Source: JAEUMD01 sp044222395
GTDB taxonomy: Bacteria > Pseudomonadota > Alphaproteobacteria > Rhizobiales > Hyphomicrobiaceae
Direction of reading: 5' to 3'
Length of the DNA: 64,000 nt
NCBI GenBank assembly: GCA_044222395.1
Contig: JBGANK010000002.1
Location: 1 to 64,000, forward strand
The position numbers and the translations under genes are program-made. How positions within the stretch are numbered: position 1 is the stretch's first letter; each line of letters begins with the position of its first letter. Under the pieces are notes generated by a model, which worked only from the letters and a program-made list of their open reading frames with translations, did no database searches and was not told the DNA's origin. Shown here piece by piece: positions 56,476 to 64,000 of this stretch.

Positions 56476-57255
56476 TCAGTCCTCGCGATAGACGCGCTCG
56501 CGGCGCTCGTGGCGCTCTTGTGCTTCGAGCGACAAGGTCGCGATCGGTCGGGCATCGAGGCGCTTCAGGCCGATCGGCTCGCCGGTTTCCTCGCAATAGC
56601 CGTAGCTGCCGTCGTCGATACGCGCGATGGCGGCGTCGATCTTGGCGATCAACTTGCGCTGACGGTCGCGAGCGCGCAGCTCCAGGGCACGGTCGGTTTC
56701 CGAGGTGGCGCGATCGGCAAGATCCGCGTGCTGTGTGGAATCCTCGTGAAGGCCGGCCAAGGTCTCGCGCGTCTGGCGGACGATGTCCTCTTTCCAAGTC
56801 TTGAGCTTGTTGCGGAAATATGCCCGCTGGCGCTCGTTCATGAACGGCTCGTCCTCGGAGGGACGATAATTCGGATCAAGTACGATTGGCGCCGATGACT
56901 TCTTGCTTCCCCCCACGCTCACCGACTTCCCCCTTTTGGCCGAGCTTGACGACTTCTTGTCCGCACTTGCGAGTGCTGGGACGGATTTCGCCTTAGATTT
57001 CGTCGCAATCTTGACGGTTGTGGATTTGGTTGTTGGCGCTGCGGTCTTGATCGGCTTTTCGGTCGGCTTCTTGGCTGCCTTGGCGGCGTCTACGGACGTC
57101 TTCTTGGATGTGGGAGCGGCTTTTACAGCTGTCTTCTGTTTTTCGATCGTTCCAGTCTTCTTACTCTTGGTATCCGACTTCGTCGAAGCGCGGCTGGCCG
57201 CCGCGGCCGTCTTGGCCGGCTGCTTCGATTTTTGCCCAGACCTGGTTTTGCTCAT
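56476..57255 (-). CDS. dksA: DksA/TraR-family transcription factor with histone-H1-like N-terminal tail
   Basis: 259 residues. The C-terminal 145 are DksA: EPFMNERQRAYFRNKL, TRETLAGLHEDS, the coiled-coil ELRARDRQRKLIAKIDAAI, then YGYCEETGEPIGLKRLDARP. The zinc-finger region has only one Cys, which is usual for alphaproteobacterial DksA. The N-terminal 115 residues are almost wholly Lys, Ala, Ser, Thr and Pro in short repeats, like histone H1 or AlgP tails, and could bind DNA or RNA. It acts on RNA polymerase with ppGpp. The ATG at 57255 has AGGGAGG upstream. It converges with the VanX-like gene (10 bases). Confidence 0.92.
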   Translation of the reverse strand: MSKTRSGQKSKQPAKTAAAASRASTKSDTKSKKTGTIEKQKTAVKAAPTSKKTSVDAAKAAKKPTEKPIKTAAPTTKSTTVKIATKSKAKSVPALASADKKSSSSAKRGKSVSVGGSKKSSAPIVLDPNYRPSEDEPFMNERQRAYFRNKLKTWKEDIVRQTRETLAGLHEDSTQHADLADRATSETDRALELRARDRQRKLIAKIDAAIARIDDGSYGYCEETGEPIGLKRLDARPIATLSLEAQERHERRERVYRED

Positions 57256-57871
57256 CGGTGCCTCCCTACGAGGCGCTGTGCTGGACCAAGTGCGGATTCC
57301 TCAAGCGATCCACTGACTTGGGCCGGGGTTGCCAATAACGACTCCCAGCAAGATTTGTGCCTCCTAATGTCGCTAGGGGACCGTTATGTCAAGACAATCT
57401 CCCAGTTCTCCCGGTCCGCGAGAGGTGGGAGCTGTCGGCATCGAAGCCACCTTATCGGGGCATCAATATGATGCCAAAACATGTCCGCAACCGATTGGCA
57501 AGATTGATTAAAGTTAAGAGGTCCAGGTTCACGGTCGGTTTTGTGAGGGTTGTTATGCTCAAAACCGTCAAACGAGACCTGCCGTCCCGGCGAGCTTCGG
57601 GGGGCCGAGGGGCGGGGTATTTCGGCGTGGCCGGGGGCTCCGTCCAATACAGGCTCCAGGGCTACGTCCTGCACGACGGGATTGGGGATATAGAATCGGG
57701 CGGCACGTCGACGCAACGTATCGTCCGTCATCTGCGCCACGCTCCTGAGCCTCGGAGCGTGGCGCATTTCGTTTTGTGCTGCTGCAACCCGATTCCGGCT
57801 CAACCCGTGACCCTGGACACAAGGGCGGCTAAGCTCCTGCCGCCGAAAGCTCGTGCAGATCAGGGATGCCA
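57256..57871. other. long non-coding stretch, probable untranslated transcript
   Basis: About 615 bases between dksA and the MoxR gene. It contains a hairpin at 57409-57441 (ctccca...tgggag with tctc...gaga), an AT-richer segment at 57480-57540, and a GC-rich segment ending in a perfect terminator at 57733-57766 oriented to the plus strand. The one long open frame (57357-57875) has no family signal and runs through the terminator. A plus-strand RNA ending near 57775 is therefore likely; its identity is unknown. Confidence 0.4.
57733..57775 (+). terminator. strong Rho-independent terminator
   Basis: tgcgccacgctcc (57733-57745) pairs with ggagcgtggcgca (57754-57766), 13 perfect base pairs with an 8-base loop, followed by tttcgtttt. 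It cannot serve dksA (minus strand, other side) or the MoxR gene (downstream), so it must end another plus-strand transcript. Confidence 0.75.
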
Positions 57872-58720
57872 ATGAAGTTTTCCGGAACACAATCCTACGT
57901 GGCCACCGACGACCTGAAGGTTGCCGTCAACGCCGCGATCACCTTGCAGCGGCCGCTCTTGGTGAAAGGCGAGCCCGGCACGGGCAAGACGGTGCTGGCG
58001 CTCGAGGTGGCGTCGGCGCTGGGCGTACCGATCATCGAATGGCACATCAAGTCGACCACCAAGGCGCACCAGGGGCTTTACGAATACGACGCGGTGTCGC
58101 GCCTGCGCGATAGCCAGCTGGGCGATGAGCGCGTCAGGGACATCCGCAACTACATCCGCCGCGGCAAGCTGTGGGACGCCTTCGTCATGGACAAGCGTCC
58201 GGTGCTGCTGATCGACGAGATCGACAAGGCCGACATCGAGTTTCCCAACGACCTGCTGCAAGAGCTCGATCGCATGGAGTTCTTCGTCTACGAGACCGGG
58301 GAAACCGTGAAGGCGGCGCAACGTCCGATCGTCATCATCACATCGAACAATGAGAAGGAACTGCCCGACGCGTTCCTGCGGCGCTGCTTCTTCCACTACA
58401 TCAAGTTTCCCGATCCCGAGACGATGCGCGAGATCGTCGAGGTGCATTTCCCCGGTTTGAAGGGGCGGCTCGTCAACGAGGCGTTGCGCATCTTCTACGA
58501 CTTGCGCGACGTGCCGGGCGTGAAGAAGAAGCCGTCGACGTCGGAGCTGCTCGACTGGATCAAGCTCCTGCTCAACGAGGACATCGACGCGGAGACGCTG
58601 CGCGAACAAGACCCGCGCAAGCTCATTCCGCCACTCGCCGGCGCGCTCATCAAGAACGAGCAGGACGTGCACCTGTTCGAGCGCCTCGCCTTCATGAGCC
58701 GGAGGAAGGGGGAGGGGTAG
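57872..58720 (+). CDS. MoxR family AAA ATPase
   Basis: 282 residues. The family N-terminus MKFSGTQSYVATDDL begins at the ATG at 57872 (AGGG six bases upstream; a first ATG at 57866 adds two residues). Walker A is GEPGTGKTVLALE, Walker B LLIDEIDKAD, sensor-1 IVIITSNNEKELPDAF, plus RRCFFHYIKFPD. MoxR ATPases usually act with a von Willebrand-A protein to mature metalloenzymes or remodel complexes. In relatives the partner gene follows directly; here it is absent and a molybdopterin enzyme follows. Confidence 0.93.
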   Translation: MKFSGTQSYVATDDLKVAVNAAITLQRPLLVKGEPGTGKTVLALEVASALGVPIIEWHIKSTTKAHQGLYEYDAVSRLRDSQLGDERVRDIRNYIRRGKLWDAFVMDKRPVLLIDEIDKADIEFPNDLLQELDRMEFFVYETGETVKAAQRPIVIITSNNEKELPDAFLRRCFFHYIKFPDPETMREIVEVHFPGLKGRLVNEALRIFYDLRDVPGVKKKPSTSELLDWIKLLLNEDIDAETLREQDPRKLIPPLAGALIKNEQDVHLFERLAFMSRRKGEG

Positions 58721-58875
58721 GGCGTAGGCCGGTTCTAGGCGGTGGGGAGCGGTTTCCAACTCGTGCGCACGTAACCTCCGATTTTTCTTTCCCGATCGGC
58801 GTGCTAGGGTTTGGCAGAAGCCAACGGTCGCACCTTGAGCGATCCAAGAAAACCAAGCGCGAGGAGAGGAAGCCA

Positions 58876-60999
58876 ATGAACGAGCGCATCTCGACGACGT
58901 CATTTGGAGGCTGTCCTCACGACTGCCCCGATACGTGCTCCATGCTGTTCGACGTGGAGGGGGGCAGACTGAAGGGCGTCCGGGGCAATCCCGATCACCC
59001 AATGACGCGCGGCGGCCTGTGCGTGAAGCTCAAGGACTACGAGAAACGCCATTATCATCCTGACCGCGTGCTCCACCCATTGCGGCGCACTGGGCCTAAG
59101 GGATCGAAGCAGTTCGCGCGCATCACCTGGGACGAGGCGCTCGATGAGATCGTCACGCGCTGGAAGGATATCATTTCGAAATACGGGGCGGAAGCCATCG
59201 CGCCCTACAGCTATCTTGGTCACCAGGGTCTGGTGCACGGCCTCAACGGCGGCGATGCGTTTTTCAACCGCCTTGGCGCAACGGTCATGGAGCGGACTTT
59301 CTGCGGCGAAGGTTCGTGCACGGCTTGGCTCTTGACGCTGGGGCCGACAGCAGGTGTCGATCCAGAAAGCTACATCCACTCAAAGTACATTGTCATCTGG
59401 GCGTGCAATTCGGTCTCTACCAACCTGCATCACTGGGCGATCGTCAAGGATGCGCAGAAGGCTGGCGCCAAGGTTGTTGTCATTGATGCCTACAGGTCGC
59501 GCACGGCAAAGGAGGCTGACTGGCACATTTGCCCGAAGCCAGGGACCGATGGGGCGCTAGCGATGGCGCTGATCAATTCGATCATCGATCAGGGTCTAGT
59601 CGATCGGGATTATGTCGAGAATTACACCATTGGCTTCGAGGCTCTGAAGAAGCGGGCGGCGACGCGGACGCCGGAGTGGGCATCCCAGATCACCGGAATT
59701 CCGGCCGATGACATCCGCAAGCTGGCGCGTGAACTTGCGACGAGCCAGCCAGCAGCAATCCGCATCGGTGTCGCCCTGGAGCGCCACCATGGCGGAGGCC
59801 AGACCATCCGTGCCGTTTCGTGCATTCCGGCCCTGACCGGTGCATGGCGGCACGTCGGAGGAGGCATCACACAATTCCCGGTCTGGGAGCACCCCTACAA
59901 GTTCGACGTGATATGCCGTCCCGATCTCATCCCGGAGGGGACGCAGGTCGTCAACAACCTTCAGATCGGTCGCGCGCTACTGGGCGAACTGGATCTCAAA
60001 GTGCCAATCAAGTCGATGATGTGCTGGAACTCCAATCCGGTGACACAGGCGCCTGAGACGGACAAGATCGTCGAAGGCCTGAAGCGGGAAGATCTGTTCC
60101 TCGTCTCGGCCGAACATTTCATATCCGATACCGCGTCCTATGCCGATATCGTTCTGCCAGCGTCGATGGGGGCAGAAATGGAGGACATGATCCTGTCGTG
60201 GGGTCACCTTTATCTCACCTACAACGCCAAGTGTGTCGAATCGCCCGGCGAGGCAATTCCAAACAACGAGATCTTCCGCCGGCTGGCGGCGCGACTAGGT
60301 TTCGAAGAAGAGAACTTCAAGTGGTCTGATTCCGAATGCCTGCAAAATTATGTCGACTGGAATGCGCCGGCCTGTGATGGAATTGATCTCGAATATATGC
60401 GCGAACACGGATATGCGCGCTTGAAGGTCGGCACGAAGGATGACCGGGCGCCGCACAGGGAAGGAAACTTTCCAACGGCGACCGGCAAATGCATGTTCGA
60501 GGTTGCCAATGCGACGAATTTCGTCGCAGGGCCATTCCGGCAAATGTACGAAGGATTCCAGCCGGGCGAGCCGATCGATCCGCTGCCCGACTACACGCCA
60601 CCGCGCGAATCACCAGCAACCAATCCGCTGCTCGCTGAAAAGTTTCCCCTCAACATCGTCTCGCCGAAGAGCCACGGCTTCCTCAATTCGTGCTACGCGA
60701 ACATGGAGCAGAAAATCAAAGGCCAGGGCGAGCAGTTCGTGCTGATCCACCAAGTGGACGCGGACTCGCGTGGTATCGTCGAGGGCGACCGGGTGAAGGT
60801 CGCCAACATGCGCGGATCCTTCAAAGGGGTGGCGCGAATTTCGGAAGATGTAAATCCGGGTGTCGTCGTTGCGACACTGGGCTATTGGCGTCAGCTCAAT
60901 GATGGAACGGTTAACAGCATCAGTTCCGCAGAATTCACCGATATGGGCCATGCCCCATCGTTCTCAGACAACCTTGTTCAAGTCAGCAGAGCCAATTGA
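58876..60999 (+). CDS. molybdopterin (Mo/W-bisPGD) oxidoreductase
   Basis: 707 residues of the DMSO-reductase superfamily. The N-terminal cluster motif CPHDCPDTCSMLFDVEGG and GGLCVKL bind a 4Fe-4S centre. ITWDEALDEIVTRWK, FISDTASYADIVLPAS, and the C-terminal MOPB region (SPKSHGFLNSCY, GIVEGDRVKVANMRG) are typical. There is no Tat signal, so it is cytosolic. The ERTFCGEGSC segment is in the place of the metal-ligand loop, but the ligand cannot be assigned. Substrate unknown. The ATG at 58876 has AGGA upstream. No chaperone or electron-transfer subunit is adjacent. Confidence 0.9.
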   Translation: MNERISTTSFGGCPHDCPDTCSMLFDVEGGRLKGVRGNPDHPMTRGGLCVKLKDYEKRHYHPDRVLHPLRRTGPKGSKQFARITWDEALDEIVTRWKDIISKYGAEAIAPYSYLGHQGLVHGLNGGDAFFNRLGATVMERTFCGEGSCTAWLLTLGPTAGVDPESYIHSKYIVIWACNSVSTNLHHWAIVKDAQKAGAKVVVIDAYRSRTAKEADWHICPKPGTDGALAMALINSIIDQGLVDRDYVENYTIGFEALKKRAATRTPEWASQITGIPADDIRKLARELATSQPAAIRIGVALERHHGGGQTIRAVSCIPALTGAWRHVGGGITQFPVWEHPYKFDVICRPDLIPEGTQVVNNLQIGRALLGELDLKVPIKSMMCWNSNPVTQAPETDKIVEGLKREDLFLVSAEHFISDTASYADIVLPASMGAEMEDMILSWGHLYLTYNAKCVESPGEAIPNNEIFRRLAARLGFEEENFKWSDSECLQNYVDWNAPACDGIDLEYMREHGYARLKVGTKDDRAPHREGNFPTATGKCMFEVANATNFVAGPFRQMYEGFQPGEPIDPLPDYTPPRESPATNPLLAEKFPLNIVSPKSHGFLNSCYANMEQKIKGQGEQFVLIHQVDADSRGIVEGDRVKVANMRGSFKGVARISEDVNPGVVVATLGYWRQLNDGTVNSISSAEFTDMGHAPSFSDNLVQVSRAN

Positions 61000-61223
61000 C
61001 CAGGCGTTGCCTGGGTCCGCACCGTTGCGGAGGATTTGTGGCAGTCTGCCATGTGCGACCATGAGGCGAGGCGCGATCGGTTGCGCGTCTTCGCTCTGAC
61101 ACCAAGGGGGGTGTCGTGGGAAATGTTGGCGCCGAGGACAGCGTATTGCAGCGCGTGAGCCGGTGTTCGCTCAGTGCGGCGATGCAATTGGAGGCTTCGA
61201 CGCCAGCGGAAGAGCCCAATGCC
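61000..61223. other. intergenic region between convergent genes
   Basis: 224 bases between the stops of the molybdopterin enzyme gene and the LOV gene. It includes tgacaccaaggggggtgtcgtg (61098-61118 area), a small hairpin that could terminate either transcript. No gene seen. Confidence 0.4.
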
Positions 61224-61757
61224 CTAATCAAAAATCTCGCCGGTCAGGATCGTGCGCATGGCTTGCGAGAGGTGCTTGCGCTTCAGGATGCGCAGGTGCT
61301 CGCGGGCGGCGAGGTCGGGATTGGCAAGCTCGATGCCCTCTTCCAGGAGCTGGGCGTGCTCCATCGGCGTCAGGTGGTGGATCGCGTTGGTGATGTCGCA
61401 CTGGGAACCCAGCATGTAGAGCAGATCGCCGCCGGGGTTGAAGATCGGCAGGACGAAGACGTAGTTCTCGAACTCGCTGCCGTCCTTGCGGTAGTTGGTG
61501 ATGGGGACGAGTGCCTCCTGGCGCTGCTCGATGGCTTGGCGCAGACTGGCGCGTGCCTTGGGATCCGTGTTACGGCCCTGCAGGAAGCGACAGTTGCGGC
61601 CGATGACCTCGTCTCGCGCGTAGCCGGTCAAGCGCAGGAACGGATCGTTGCAAAGTATGACGGGGCAATCATCGAAGACCGGCGAGGTCAACGTGAGCGG
61701 TATTGGCGATTGCTCGAAGAACGTGTTGAGGGTCTTGGAGGAGACTTCCGGAAACAT
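61224..61757 (-). CDS. short LOV-domain blue-light receptor
   Basis: 177 residues. A PAS core carries the flavin-binding LOV signature GRNCRFLQGR, whose Cys forms the light-driven FMN adduct, with NDPFLRLTGY upstream, then NYRKDGSEFENYVFVLPI, in which Asn residues and LGSQCDIT (Gln) match flavin contacts. A helical C-terminal extension of about 50 residues (MEHAQLLEEGIELANPDLAA) has no kinase, GGDEF or HTH domain, so this is a 'short LOV' protein that must signal through a partner or dimer change. The ATG at 61757 is used. Confidence 0.85.
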   Translation of the reverse strand: MFPEVSSKTLNTFFEQSPIPLTLTSPVFDDCPVILCNDPFLRLTGYARDEVIGRNCRFLQGRNTDPKARASLRQAIEQRQEALVPITNYRKDGSEFENYVFVLPIFNPGGDLLYMLGSQCDITNAIHHLTPMEHAQLLEEGIELANPDLAAREHLRILKRKHLSQAMRTILTGEIFD

Positions 61758-61985
61758 CGACTTTGCCGCTCAATGAGGATCGTGACCGATCGTTGCCCTC
61801 GGTGCCTGCCGGCACGGTCCGCGCGATCGCGGGGATGGGCCGCATTGCAACGCGAAGCTGGGCCGGCCGATATTCTCCGATGGTCGCATCAGGCGGGAAA
61901 ACAGTCTCGCCGCTTTGACAGATAGGCGGACAATCGGTTCTATTTCGCATCCGCGAAGAGGATCAACAATTCGTCAAGTCGACCA

Positions 61986-62816
61986 ATGGCGGAAACGCAA
62001 ACGATCTTGATCACCGGGGCGTCGTCGGGCATCGGCCTGGCGGCGGCAAAGCGCATGAAGGCGGAGGGCTGGCGGGTGCTGGCGACGGCACGCCAGCCGG
62101 ACGATCTCGATTTTCTGCGCAGGGTGGTGGGAGTCGAGGCGCTGGCGCTGGAGCTTGGCAATGCGGGCTCGATTGCGGCGTGCGCCGATGATGTACTGGT
62201 GCGGACGGGCGGCCGGATCCATGCTCTTTTCAACAACGCTGCCTTCGGGCAGGTCGGTGCGGTCGAGGACCTGACGCCGGACGTGCTGAGACTGCAGCTC
62301 GAGGTCAACCTAATCGGTACGCATGATCTGACGCGGCGGCTCATTCCTGCGATGCGGGCGAAGGGGGCCGGGCGGATCGTGCAATGCTCCTCCGTGCTGG
62401 GGTTCGTCTCTGGGCCTTACCGTGGGGCCTACAGCGCGTCGAAGTTCGCGCTTGAAGCGCTGAGTGACGCAATGCGCCTGGAGCTTCGCGGCAGCGGCAT
62501 TCTCGTCTCGGTGATCGAGCCGGGGCCGATCCGCACGCGCTTCGTGGAGACGGCGCTTGCAAGGTTTCGCGAGACAGTCGACATCGATGGCTCGGTGCAC
62601 CGGGCCGTCTACGAGGCGCGGCTGCGATCGATGGAAGCCGGCGGCAAGCAGACCTTCAAGCTGGAGCCGGAAGCGGTGGCCGACAAGCTCGTGCATGCCG
62701 TCACCTCGCCACGTCCCAAGCTGCGCTATTACGTGACGACGCCGACCTACATCGCAGCGGGTTTGCGGCGGCTGTTGCCGTGGCGTCTGCTCGATCAGCT
62801 GCTCGCCAGGATGTGA
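61986..62816 (+). CDS. short-chain dehydrogenase/reductase
   Basis: 276-residue Rossmann oxidoreductase. NAD(P)-binding TGASSGIGLAAAKRM, NNAAFGQVGAVEDL, the catalytic Ser in CSSVLGFVSGPYRG and the YSASK motif are all present, as is PGPIRTRF. Specificity for NADPH is suggested by the Arg after the second strand (TARQPDD). Substrate unknown. The C-terminus has a hydrophobic/Arg-rich helix that may associate with membranes. It is divergent from the LOV gene, with 228 bases between starts, and converges on rlmH. Confidence 0.9.
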   Translation: MAETQTILITGASSGIGLAAAKRMKAEGWRVLATARQPDDLDFLRRVVGVEALALELGNAGSIAACADDVLVRTGGRIHALFNNAAFGQVGAVEDLTPDVLRLQLEVNLIGTHDLTRRLIPAMRAKGAGRIVQCSSVLGFVSGPYRGAYSASKFALEALSDAMRLELRGSGILVSVIEPGPIRTRFVETALARFRETVDIDGSVHRAVYEARLRSMEAGGKQTFKLEPEAVADKLVHAVTSPRPKLRYYVTTPTYIAAGLRRLLPWRLLDQLLARM

Positions 62817-62860
62817 GGGACGAGCTGACTTCGATTGTCAGAGTCCGATGTCGGCATTCG

Positions 62861-63343
62861 TCAAGGGCGGTGATAGGGGTGGCCGGACAGAATGGTGATT
62901 GCGCGGTAGATCTGTTCGAGCAGCAGCACGCGGGCCAGTCCGTGTGGCAGCGTCATGGCGCTAAGCGTCAGCTTGTGGTCGGCCGTTTCGTGCAGCTTGT
63001 CGCCGTGGCCATCCGGGCCGCCGATGAGGAATGCGAGTTCGCGCGTGCCCTCGTCGCGAAGTTTGCGCAAGAGCGTGGCAAAGTCTTCGCTGGAAAATGC
63101 CTCTCCGCGCTCGTCTAGCATAACGCGTCGATCGGCCCGCGCTGCGGCGGCGATGAGGCGCGTCGCTTCGTCGTTCTTGCGCATAGGCGCGCTCGCGGCG
63201 CGTGCTTCGGGTAGCTCCGTCACGGTGAGCGGGCCCAGCGACAAGGCCCGGCCGGCCTGGTCGATGCGCTTCTTGTAGCGTGCCGACAAGTCTTCCTCGC
63301 CGGTGTCCTTGAGACGTCCGACGGCGGCAATGAGCAAGCGCAT
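62861..63343 (-). CDS. rlmH: 23S rRNA (pseudouridine1915-N3)-methyltransferase
   Basis: SPOUT-fold methyltransferase of 160 residues acting on helix 69 of the large ribosomal subunit. MRLLIAAVGRLK at the N-terminus, LDERGEAFSSEDFA, and the SAM knot AFLIGGPDGHGDKL followed by LLEQIYRAITILSGHPYHR are the family signatures. It lies downstream of rsfS on the same strand, the usual bacterial order. Confidence 0.95.
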   Translation of the reverse strand: MRLLIAAVGRLKDTGEEDLSARYKKRIDQAGRALSLGPLTVTELPEARAASAPMRKNDEATRLIAAAARADRRVMLDERGEAFSSEDFATLLRKLRDEGTRELAFLIGGPDGHGDKLHETADHKLTLSAMTLPHGLARVLLLEQIYRAITILSGHPYHRP

Positions 63344-63459
63344 TCAATTTCGCCGCGCCCGGCATGTGCGTGCCTGCGCGCTCCTGATGCTCAACCTTGT
63401 GCCGACGTGTTCAACGCTTTTTCCGAGAGATAGTGGCACGCCTTCGCTGTAACTGGATC

Positions 63460-63552
63460 GGTTTCGTCTCAGGCGATCAGGCTCTCTATTTGAGAGACCG
63501 ATTCACGCATTCGCTGGAACCTGAGTTGGTTCCATCTCAGGCGATCGGGCTC
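63460..63552. repeat. imperfect 25-bp direct repeat
   Basis: 63460-63484 and 63528-63552 match at 22 of 25 positions (core tctcaggcgatc). They are spaced 68 bases apart, each near a short inverted repeat (ctctctatttgagag at 63482-63496; ggaacctgagttggttcc at 63516-63533). Only two copies exist, so this is not a CRISPR array. Confidence 0.6.
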
Positions 63553-63581
63553 ATGCAATCGCTTCTCATGTGGCGCGATAG

Positions 63582-63604
63582 ATCCCGCGGACAAGCCGCG
63601 GGAT
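63582..63604 (-). terminator. hairpin after rsfS
   Basis: atcccgcgg (63582-63590) pairs perfectly with ccgcgggat (63596-63604) around a 5-base loop, 40 bases after the rsfS stop on the minus strand. No T-run follows. Confidence 0.45.
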
Positions 63605-63644
63605 GACACGGCCAGTGTTTGTAGCGACGCGTCTAGAGCCCAGC

Positions 63645-64000
63645 CTAGTGAGCGATCGTTTCGCCCGGCCGATCGATGCTCCACATCTTCTCGAGGTTAT
63701 AGAAGTCACGCACCTCGGGACGGAACACGTGGACGATGATGTCGCCGGTGTCGATCAGTACCCAATCGCAGGCTTCCGTGCCTTCAACGCGCGTGCGTCC
63801 CAGGCCGGCCTCTTTCAATTTGCGTTGGAGCTGGTCGGCGATTGCGCCGACGTGGCGATCGGTACGGCCGGTGGCTACCACCATGTAGTCGCCGATCGTC
63901 GTCTTGCCCGCGAGATCGATGGTGACGATCTCCTCTGCCTTGGCCTCGTCGAGCCAGTGGCAGACCTTGTCGAGCAGCGCTTTGGAGGCAATCCTGTCAG
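63645..64000 (-). CDS. rsfS: ribosome silencing factor RsfS (5' end beyond window)
   Basis: Binds ribosomal protein uL14 and blocks subunit joining in starvation. The frame is open to the window edge, reading LLDKVCHWLDEAKAEEIVTI, then DLAGKTTIGDYMVVATGRTD, so the Met at 63884 is internal. RHVGAIADQL, VEGTEACDWVLIDTGDIIVH and FRPEVRDFYNLEKMWS complete the family pattern. About 118 codons are visible; only the N-terminal few residues are missing. Confidence 0.93.
   Translation of the reverse strand, partial: DRIASKALLDKVCHWLDEAKAEEIVTIDLAGKTTIGDYMVVATGRTDRHVGAIADQLQRKLKEAGLGRTRVEGTEACDWVLIDTGDIIVHVFRPEVRDFYNLEKMWSIDRPGETIAH

Larger units (their letters stand above)
63344..63644. other. intergenic region between rsfS and rlmH
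   Basis: 300 bases separate two genes that are usually close together. It contains a 25-base imperfect direct repeat, a small inverted repeat (ggaacc...ggttcc at 63517-63533) and a stable hairpin (63582-63604). This looks like an inserted dispersed repeat. Confidence 0.5.

Noticed and set aside
56476..56700. DksA with a broken zinc finger
   Set aside because: Loss of three of the four cysteines is normal for alphaproteobacterial DksA; the rest of the fold is intact.
57508..57516. TTAA half-sites as a second CtrA box
   Set aside because: Two TTAA copies occur in gattaaagttaag but with a 2-base spacer instead of 7.
57357..57875. 172-residue open frame on the plus strand
   Set aside because: No recognisable family, Arg/Gly-rich composition as expected from a GC-rich non-coding frame, and it reads through a perfect terminator hairpin and into the MoxR start.
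63460..63552. Possible CRISPR-like repeats
   Set aside because: Only two imperfect copies with a 43-base interval, no further units and no cas genes.

Overview
The window is GC-rich and dense with genes. It looks like an alphaproteobacterial chromosome of the order Hyphomicrobiales (Rhizobiales), possibly a Hyphomicrobiaceae-like organism; the genus is not certain. The evidence is a bioBFDAZ biotin operon, a CckA hybrid kinase beside a FliO-like gene, a perfect CtrA box (TTAA-N7-TTAA), an aerobic cobaltochelatase pair (cobS/cobT), the comF-grxC-nitrilase-DUF1178 run, the aroK-aroB / xerD / accA neighbourhood and a DksA of the single-cysteine alphaproteobacterial type. I see no complete prophage, insertion sequence, CRISPR array or rRNA operon. 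Almost everything is core or near-core chromosome.

Layout. 1-3.1 kb: a fragment of malic enzyme (minus strand) abuts a 5'-truncated tungstate-type ABC ATPase and its binding protein TupA, followed by a convergent GMC oxidoreductase. 3.1-5.2 kb: a gene-poor stretch with two overlapping, aberrant tRNA-like genes, then a slipin with a duplicated N-terminal module; this is the most unusual locus in the window. 5.4-10.6 kb: the biotin operon bioB-F-D-A-Z, every junction overlapping. 10.7-14.1 kb: a Tat-exported PhoX-like protein, a fumarylacetoacetate-hydrolase-family enzyme and an AT-rich intergenic region with interleaved complementary segments. 14.1-17.8 kb: DUF1178, nitrilase, glutaredoxin, ComF and a divergent methyltransferase. 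17.9-21.9 kb: a small conserved protein, MutT, thiopurine methyltransferase, ArgJ and a parvulin. 22.3-27.3 kb: secA and an O-carbamoyltransferase. 27.3-32.5 kb: a YqhA-type membrane protein and three tandem YafK-type L,D-transpeptidases; the lipoprotein member lies just downstream of a perfect CtrA box. 32.8-40.7 kb: accA, xerD, a large exported repeat-poor protein and a small membrane protein on the minus strand; aroK, aroB and a CorC/HlyC transporter on the plus strand. 41-47.4 kb: a His/Arg/Trp-rich secreted peptide, BolA, a J-domain protein, cobS, a Uma2-type nuclease fold, cobT and a phytase-like esterase. 47.4-53.7 kb: cckA, fliO-like, and a DUF3772-MscS channel. 53.7-57.3 kb: a Zn-peptidase-like protein, a glycan-binding-domain protein, a VanX-like dipeptidase and DksA with a histone-H1-like tail. 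57.3-64 kb: a probable untranslated transcript with a strong terminator, a MoxR ATPase, a molybdopterin oxidoreductase, a short LOV blue-light sensor, an SDR, rlmH and rsfS (cut by the window end).

How the parts connect. Envelope biology recurs: three L,D-transpeptidases, a VanX-like dipeptidase, SecA, a parvulin, an MscS channel and a YqhA protein. Cell-cycle control appears both as a sensor (CckA) and as an output (the CtrA box in front of an envelope enzyme). Cofactor supply also recurs: biotin synthesis near accA, cobalt insertion for B12, tungstate/molybdate uptake and a Mo/W-bisPGD enzyme.
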